DNA from: Nitrospira sp.
Lineage (GTDB): Bacteria; Nitrospirota; Nitrospiria; Nitrospirales; Nitrospiraceae
DNA: 64,000 nucleotides
Reading direction: 5' to 3'
NCBI GenBank assembly: GCA_030692565.1
Contig: JAUYAO010000058.1
Location: 372,001-436,000, forward strand
In this document: positions 59,348 to 64,000 of the stretch, one piece after another
Numbering within the stretch: position 1 is the first letter of the stretch
Layout of the letters: the number at the start of each line of letters is the position of its first letter
The notes under the pieces: generated by a model
What the model was told of the DNA's origin: nothing
Databases searched by the model: none
The model's input: only the letters and a program-made list of their open reading frames with translations
Program-made: the position numbers and the translations under genes

Positions 59348-60919
59348 ATGAAAACGACTACGTCTCTTTTCTTGGCCCTGACATTGTGTGTGGTCGCGGT
59401 CCCTTCTGGCGCCCAGCCGGTTGACACGAGCACCATACGATTTGGGGAAGGAGCCTTGGCATTCGCTGAGGGAGCGATTCAAAAAACGACGCCTCGTGAT
59501 GGCATTGTAAACCTCATCACCGGGGATAATCAGTCGACCGGCGATCGAATGATTTTGGGACAAAATGATGCGTTGTATCTCAAGCTCGATAATCCGCATG
59601 ACGTCGCGCCGGGGGATCTCTATACCGTCTATCGTCGAGTGCGGAAAGTCTTTCACCCGGCCACGGGCGAATATCTTGGGTTTGTCATAATACGGCTGGC
59701 GGTCGTGCAGGCGACGCAAGTGGATCATGCCTTAACGACGGTTCAGGTTGTTCGGAGTTACGGCGTCGTTGCGCCCGGCGATCCCGTGATGCGCTTTGTG
59801 CCGCCGGCTTCTGCAGAAGAGCCCAGCCAAGTGAGTGAAGTGGCGGAACTTCGGGGAATGATTGTTGAGCTCCAGGCCGATAAGCCTATGACGCTGGTCT
59901 CGCAGTTCGATGTGGTCTATCTCGACCGTGGGAGGGGAGATGGCCTCAGGAGCGGAGACATTCTGGAGTTGCATCGCCACAGCCAGGGACTCCCGCCGCG
60001 GAAGATCGGACAATTGAAAGTGATCGCGACAGAGGATCGGACGGCGACCGCCATGATCCAGGGCGCCACGACTAGAGTCATGAAAGGAGATCGATTCAAG
60101 CTCGCAGGGCATTCGGCGCCGGCGGTTTTACCCGTCGAGACTCCTGTTCAGCCGCTGTCTCAGCCCAAGTCCCTTCAGATGGAGAAGACGGTGGCAGCCG
60201 TTCCGTCGGATCTCGTTGCGAGGAAGCTGAAGGTGCAAGATGCTTCGGGAGAAAGCCGGTTGAATCTAGGCGAAATCACGAATTTTCTCCGATACGATTC
60301 AGGAGAGGCTTCGATTCGGCCGGAAGGATACAAAATCCTGGATCAATTGATCGAGTATTTGCGCACCAGTGGGGACGCGCGAATGATCCGGGTCGAGGGG
60401 CATGCAGACAATGTCGAGATCGGTCCGACCTTGAAGTCGCGCTATCCGAGCAATTGGGAGCTGTCCAAGGCCCGCGCGAGCGGTGTCCTTCGGTATCTGG
60501 TCGAAAAAGGAGGATTGGATTCGGCTCGCCTGGCTTCCGTCGGCTATGGTGATGGACGACCGGTTGCGACGAACGCAACTGAGGAGGGCCGGACCAGTAA
60601 TCGTCGTGTGGAAGTCCTGCTCTACGCCCCGACCTCAACGGAGGCCAATCCTCCACAGCCGGCTATGCCCAAGACGGCAGATAAGCCGGATAGCGATCCT
60701 GCCAGTCTCAGTGCGAAAGGCGCTCACGACTCGTCATCCGTCCCTGCGGCATCGGATGCCGCGGGAGGCCCATCTGACTCTTCAGTAATCGGACAGGATG
60801 CTCTCCCGGCGGACCACGGGCCAGGGACTCTCAGCCTCCCTGACTCTTCAGGGCCGGTCGGGCTCCCAGATCCGACCGCGCAGGATCCGGCTGTGCCCAC
60901 CGGTCGGCCCTTAGAGTAA
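59348..60919 (+). CDS. Exported OmpA-family protein with N-terminal beta-rich domain
   Basis: About 523 residues; signal peptide ends near PSGA-Q. Residues about 50-260 are two similar beta-rich segments (DALYLKLDNPHDVAPGDLYT and DVVYLDRGRGDGLRSGDILE). These are typical of the barrel modules that precede OmpA domains in some envelope proteins. The C-terminal OmpA/MotB-like peptidoglycan-binding domain has VEGHADNVEIG and the SNRRVEVLL motif (T-S-N-R-R-V-E-V). A disordered Ser/Pro/Asp-rich tail of about 90 residues follows. It probably ties the outer membrane to the cell wall. Confidence 0.85.
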   Translation: MKTTTSLFLALTLCVVAVPSGAQPVDTSTIRFGEGALAFAEGAIQKTTPRDGIVNLITGDNQSTGDRMILGQNDALYLKLDNPHDVAPGDLYTVYRRVRKVFHPATGEYLGFVIIRLAVVQATQVDHALTTVQVVRSYGVVAPGDPVMRFVPPASAEEPSQVSEVAELRGMIVELQADKPMTLVSQFDVVYLDRGRGDGLRSGDILELHRHSQGLPPRKIGQLKVIATEDRTATAMIQGATTRVMKGDRFKLAGHSAPAVLPVETPVQPLSQPKSLQMEKTVAAVPSDLVARKLKVQDASGESRLNLGEITNFLRYDSGEASIRPEGYKILDQLIEYLRTSGDARMIRVEGHADNVEIGPTLKSRYPSNWELSKARASGVLRYLVEKGGLDSARLASVGYGDGRPVATNATEEGRTSNRRVEVLLYAPTSTEANPPQPAMPKTADKPDSDPASLSAKGAHDSSSVPAASDAAGGPSDSSVIGQDALPADHGPGTLSLPDSSGPVGLPDPTAQDPAVPTGRPLE

Positions 60920-60930
60920 GTTTCGCATTT

Positions 60931-60967
60931 CAATGGGCGGACGCATGAGACATGCGTCCGCCCATTG
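60931..60967 (+). terminator. Long perfect hairpin after the OmpA-family gene
   Basis: CAATGGGCGGACGCATG (60931-60947), an AGA loop, and its exact complement (60951-60967): 17 bp without mismatch. It is followed by AACAG instead of a T-run. It likely acts as a terminator or mRNA-end stabiliser. Confidence 0.75.
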
Positions 60968-61046
60968 AACAGTTCTTCGGCGGTCATTCTCCCCTCCCCT
61001 CCTTCCCTTCGTTGTTCTGGCTTTCGGCTCGCTGCTAGAATGCCGG

Positions 61047-63350
61047 ATGCCTATCGATTCTCGTCCACGTATCGATTGTCCGAATGGACCCATGTTTGCC
61101 GAGGTGATTGTTCCTCGGCATCTGGCGAAAACCTTCACCTATCTGATTCCGCCCTCGCTGGTGAGCCGGGTTGGAGTGGGCCAGCGGGTGGTCGTGCCAT
61201 TTGGGCGGACGACGTTGGAGGGGGCCGTTATAGGACTGACGCGCGATTTGCCCAGCGGGGTGAAGGTCTCGCAACTCAAGGCCATTGCTGCGGTATCAGA
61301 TGGCGACGGTCTGACAGGGTTTGCTCCCGGGATGTTCGAGCTCTCGCGGCAGGTCGCCGAAGAATATATCGCTCCATGGGGGCAGTGTTTACGGCTTGTG
61401 GCACCGTCGGCTCGCGCGGTTCCTCAACCCAAACGGTCCTATGTGGCCACTTCACAGGGACAGCTGGCCTTGGAGCAAGGCACTTGCCCGGATGTGCATC
61501 TTCCACTACTCCAACGAATCGCGCGCAGGACGAAGGGTCTCTCTGCTTCGACCATTCGGTTGTCTCGACGGAACAGCGACCGTCAGGCGCTTAGGTTTCT
61601 CGAAGCTCAGCAATGGATTCTCCGGAGCGAGGGGACTCTCTCCATTCGTCCGTCTCGCATCCGCCGGAGCGAGCCCGAAAGGGAACTCCCGATCCATGCA
61701 TTTGTGCCACTCACTCCAGCGGTAGAAGTGCTGCAGCGGGTCCAGGGGCTCATGCAGGCTTGCCCGACAAGGGTACTGATCGACGGGGCCTTGGATTATC
61801 GAGTCGGGATCATGGCAAGGGCGGCCCAATTTGTCCTGGACCAAGGGCGATCCGTGCTCATTGTTATCGGTGAAGTCGTGCGCGCCCAGTGGTTGGCTCA
61901 CGTCCTTCAAGAAGCCACCCTATACCCCGTCACGCTTCAACCCCGGGGAGTGCCGGGAGTTGATGGTGAACTGAATGGGAAGGACGCTCCGCAGATTGTG
62001 GTAGGGACCCGTTCAGCCATATTTTATCCTCTTCGATCGATCGGATTGATCTGGGTTGATGGGGAAGAAGACTCCGCCCTCAAAGAGCCTCAGGAGCCGC
62101 ACTATCATGCACGAGAGGTGGCCTGGATGCGGGCGCAGCACGAGTCTGCTCTATTGGTGTATGGATCTGCCCATCCGTCTCTGGAAGTGAGGAGCGTGGG
62201 CGAGATCGAACGGGTGGCTCAACACAAAGAGCCAGAGAGTGTTCCCCACATCGAACTGGTGGATATGAGCCGGGAGTTCGGCGGAGCGCCATTCAGCGCG
62301 ACTCTCACGGCTGCCCTGCGAGCTACCGTGGCGCAACAAGATCGCGCGATCTTATTTCTCAACCGCCGGGGGTATGCCGGGGCGCTTGTCTGTCGCGATT
62401 GCGGATGGGTGCCGCGCTGTCCGTCATGTGCCGTTGCGTTGGTGTATTACCGGGAGTCCGCACGCCTCGCCTGTCGCTATTGCGGACGTAAAGAATCGCT
62501 GCCTGAAATCTGCGGAGCCTGTGGAGCGTCACGCTTGAGTCCGATTGGGGAAGGGACGGAACGGATCGAGCAGGAAGTCCACCGGCTTTGTCCGGGGTCA
62601 CGGATTGTCCGAATTGATCGCGACACGACTCGTGGGGTGGTGTCCGCTCGTCGATTGTGGCAGCAAGTCCATGCCCGTACCTGGGACATCTTGATCGGGA
62701 CGCAGGCATTGTTTCAACGGGAGCCTATTCTGCCGGTTGGTCTTGTTGGAATCGTCGATGCCGATTCCGGACTGCACCTCCCGGATTTTCGTGCGGCTGA
62801 ACGGACCCACCAGCTGTTGGTTGATGCGGTGAATCTCGCGCGGCCGGCCCCCTCCGGCGGGCGGGTCATCTTGCAAACCTCGTTGCCGATGCATCACGTC
62901 ATGCAAGCGGTCGCCGCCCACGATCCGGCGAGATTTTACGCTGAGGAGATGCAGGCGCGTCGCTTGTTGGGGTACCCGCCGGTCCAGCACCTCATCTATC
63001 TGACGGTATCAGGGAAAGATCGGCGGCTGACCGAGGTGGCGGCGCAGCGATGGGTGAGTGAATTACACAAGACCCTATCCGTTCGGCATCCTGCGGCACC
63101 ATCTGGAATGGCATCGTCACAGCAGAGTCTATCGGCTGATCCACAGAGCCAGGGGATCGTCGTGCTCGGACCGGTGGCGGCGACTGGGGTTGGATCCAGC
63201 GGGACATTGGGGTGGCACATCATGGTGAAAGGTGGAGATCGCACGGCGATGCGGGACGGAGTGCGCCGATCGCTCGAGACCATGGAGCGAGCGTATCCTG
63301 GTCGTATCTTCAAGTTCAGCGTGGATGTCGATCCGGTCGATATGGGGTAG
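61047..63350 (+). CDS. priA: Primosomal protein PriA with degenerate helicase motifs
   Basis: 767 residues (752 if the ATG at 61092 is used). The N-terminal 3'-DNA-binding domain (FAEVIVPRHLAKTFTYLIP) and the zinc sites (CRDCGWVPRCPSC, CRYCGRKESLPEICGACG) are intact. DADSGLHLPDFRAAER shows it is PriA. The Walker A loop expected near residue 246 reads LIDGALDYRVG with no G-K-T. Motif II reads VDGEEDSALK instead of DEEH. The QVAGRAGR motif is replaced by DAVNLARPA. It likely loads the replisome without ATP-driven unwinding. Confidence 0.9.
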   Translation: MPIDSRPRIDCPNGPMFAEVIVPRHLAKTFTYLIPPSLVSRVGVGQRVVVPFGRTTLEGAVIGLTRDLPSGVKVSQLKAIAAVSDGDGLTGFAPGMFELSRQVAEEYIAPWGQCLRLVAPSARAVPQPKRSYVATSQGQLALEQGTCPDVHLPLLQRIARRTKGLSASTIRLSRRNSDRQALRFLEAQQWILRSEGTLSIRPSRIRRSEPERELPIHAFVPLTPAVEVLQRVQGLMQACPTRVLIDGALDYRVGIMARAAQFVLDQGRSVLIVIGEVVRAQWLAHVLQEATLYPVTLQPRGVPGVDGELNGKDAPQIVVGTRSAIFYPLRSIGLIWVDGEEDSALKEPQEPHYHAREVAWMRAQHESALLVYGSAHPSLEVRSVGEIERVAQHKEPESVPHIELVDMSREFGGAPFSATLTAALRATVAQQDRAILFLNRRGYAGALVCRDCGWVPRCPSCAVALVYYRESARLACRYCGRKESLPEICGACGASRLSPIGEGTERIEQEVHRLCPGSRIVRIDRDTTRGVVSARRLWQQVHARTWDILIGTQALFQREPILPVGLVGIVDADSGLHLPDFRAAERTHQLLVDAVNLARPAPSGGRVILQTSLPMHHVMQAVAAHDPARFYAEEMQARRLLGYPPVQHLIYLTVSGKDRRLTEVAAQRWVSELHKTLSVRHPAAPSGMASSQQSLSADPQSQGIVVLGPVAATGVGSSGTLGWHIMVKGGDRTAMRDGVRRSLETMERAYPGRIFKFSVDVDPVDMG

Positions 63351-63354
63351 CAGA

Positions 63355-63792
63355 CTATCGCTTGTTCTGGCGTGAGGGCCGTTTGGCGAGCTCAGGTGTG
63401 GAGAGGGTGGTTGAGGGTGCCGGTGTTTCTGGCTTTCGTTTGAACAGGCCGTAGGAAAAGGACATCCAAAAGACCGATGAGAACAGACCAAGCACCACCG
63501 CGGAGAGGATCGTACCCATTTCTTCATCGGAGGGTCCCGCTGGAACTGATTTGAGCTGTATCATCAGTTGCAGCGGCCAGGCGAGACTCTCAAGCCCGAG
63601 CAACAGCGTCGACCAGGCCCAAATCTCCGTGATGGTGCGGCACTTCCAATATAAAAACGATCCGACCAACCCGACCCACAGGGCGACTACCCCGGGCATC
63701 AGCGTGCCCCAGAGCAGCCAGAATCCTATGGCCACGACGAGTGTGCCGAGGCTGATATTCAGCAGCATGATTCTGTGAGTAGCTGGAGGCAT
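63355..63792 (-). CDS. Small multi-span membrane protein
   Basis: About 145 residues; a TTG at 63831 or ATGs at 63792 and 63768 could start it, none with a clear ribosome site. Four hydrophobic spans (LLNISLGTLVVAIGFWLLWG, GVVALWVGLVGSFLYW, AWSTLLLGLESLAWPL and SAVVLGLFSSVFWMSF) and a basic C-terminal tail. Convergent with priA, 4 bases apart. No family recognised. Confidence 0.6.
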   Translation of the reverse strand: MPPATHRIMLLNISLGTLVVAIGFWLLWGTLMPGVVALWVGLVGSFLYWKCRTITEIWAWSTLLLGLESLAWPLQLMIQLKSVPAGPSDEEMGTILSAVVLGLFSSVFWMSFSYGLFKRKPETPAPSTTLSTPELAKRPSRQNKR

Positions 63793-63857
63793 GGACGCGG
63801 CAGTGTGCCGGGCAGGATGCCGTGATGTCAACGTGGAGTGAGGGCTGTGGGCGTGAG

Positions 63858-64000
63858 CTAGTGGCTGAGTTCTGATTGGGCCGCATCCAGAAGCGTCTGC
63901 ATATCGAACGGTTTCTGAAGGGTTCGTCGGGCGCCAAGCATTTTGGCCACATCGAGAAAATTCAAGATGCCGATCATGTCGCTGCCGCCGGTAATGGCAA
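63858..64000 (-). CDS. C-terminal end of a receiver-domain response regulator, cut by window edge
   Basis: The reverse strand is open from the window end to a TAG at 63858-63860. It reads AITGGSD, then VAKMLGARRTLQKPFDMQTL. A-I-T/S followed by GA-x-x-x-L-x-K-P-F is the strand-4, helix-4 and strand-5 signature of receiver domains, with the conserved Lys in QKPF. The protein ends soon after, so it has no C-terminal output domain. Confidence 0.8.
   Translation of the reverse strand, partial: AITGGSDMIGILNFLDVAKMLGARRTLQKPFDMQTLLDAAQSELSH

Noticed and set aside
1..64000. CRISPR array, rRNA genes, prophage or integron
   Set aside because: No regularly spaced repeats, rRNA sequence, phage structural genes or integrase seen; the only mobile element is the IS5-family copy.

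Overview
The window looks like part of a Nitrospira-type chromosome (phylum Nitrospirota). This is an inference from gene content: a complex I operon with two tandem nuoM genes, several secreted SUMF1-fold proteins, PPK2, and the general neighbourhood. No rRNA or other taxonomic marker is present, so the genus assignment is only moderately secure. Gene density is high, and most of the window is chromosomal core plus one dense accessory cluster.

Layout. 1-4.2 kb: the tail of a small beta-barrel protein, a secreted SUMF1-fold protein with a repetitive linker, an orphan macrodomain protein, PPK2 and a small secreted helical protein. 4.2-4.85 kb: an orphan mini transcription unit and an inverted repeat. 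4.85-10.3 kb: an amino acid permease, pterin carbinolamine dehydratase, a B12/radical SAM enzyme of the RiPP-maturation type, an AhpD-like protein and an inositol monophosphatase. 10.6-12.5 kb: a HARE-HTH protein, a lysine-rich micropeptide, and a complete IS5-family element with terminal repeats and a CTAG target duplication. 12.5-17.8 kb (minus strand): lpxC, a NarL-type regulator with a Rossmann-domain histidine kinase, nrdR, glyA and rplI. 17.9-19.6 kb: a P-loop-less helicase-like protein and tRNA-Leu(CAG).

19.7-39.05 kb is the most interesting region. A MerR/cobalamin-binding repressor of the CarH light-sensor type (W-x9-EH and E-x-H-x-x-G motifs both present) is divergent from a long plus-strand gene train. 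Two face-to-face near-consensus promoters share a repeated TTGACA/CATTGGAC element. The train encodes two paralogous zinc-ribbon proteins flanking three secreted SUMF1-fold proteins. These are followed by a TIGR01777 epimerase, several membrane or secreted proteins, CPD photolyase, a DUF523-DUF1722 protein, a CbiX-like chelatase and two CFA-type methyltransferases. Two DUF2878 proteins, a DUF1295 reductase-like protein, a DUF6134-like protein, a lipocalin, an FAD amine-oxidase-like protein and a DUF1365 protein complete it. My reading is a blue/green-light- and B12-controlled photoprotection and membrane-lipid-remodelling programme.

39-45 kb: pyrE, a lipoprotein, a rhodanese, a phosphodiester glycosidase-like protein and a three-gene sensor/regulator operon. 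45.1-58.75 kb (minus strand): nuoABCDGIJKLMMN, with two nuoM genes and no nuoE, nuoF or nuoH. 59.3-64 kb: an OmpA-family protein, a PriA whose helicase motifs are degraded, a small membrane protein and the end of a receiver-domain gene.
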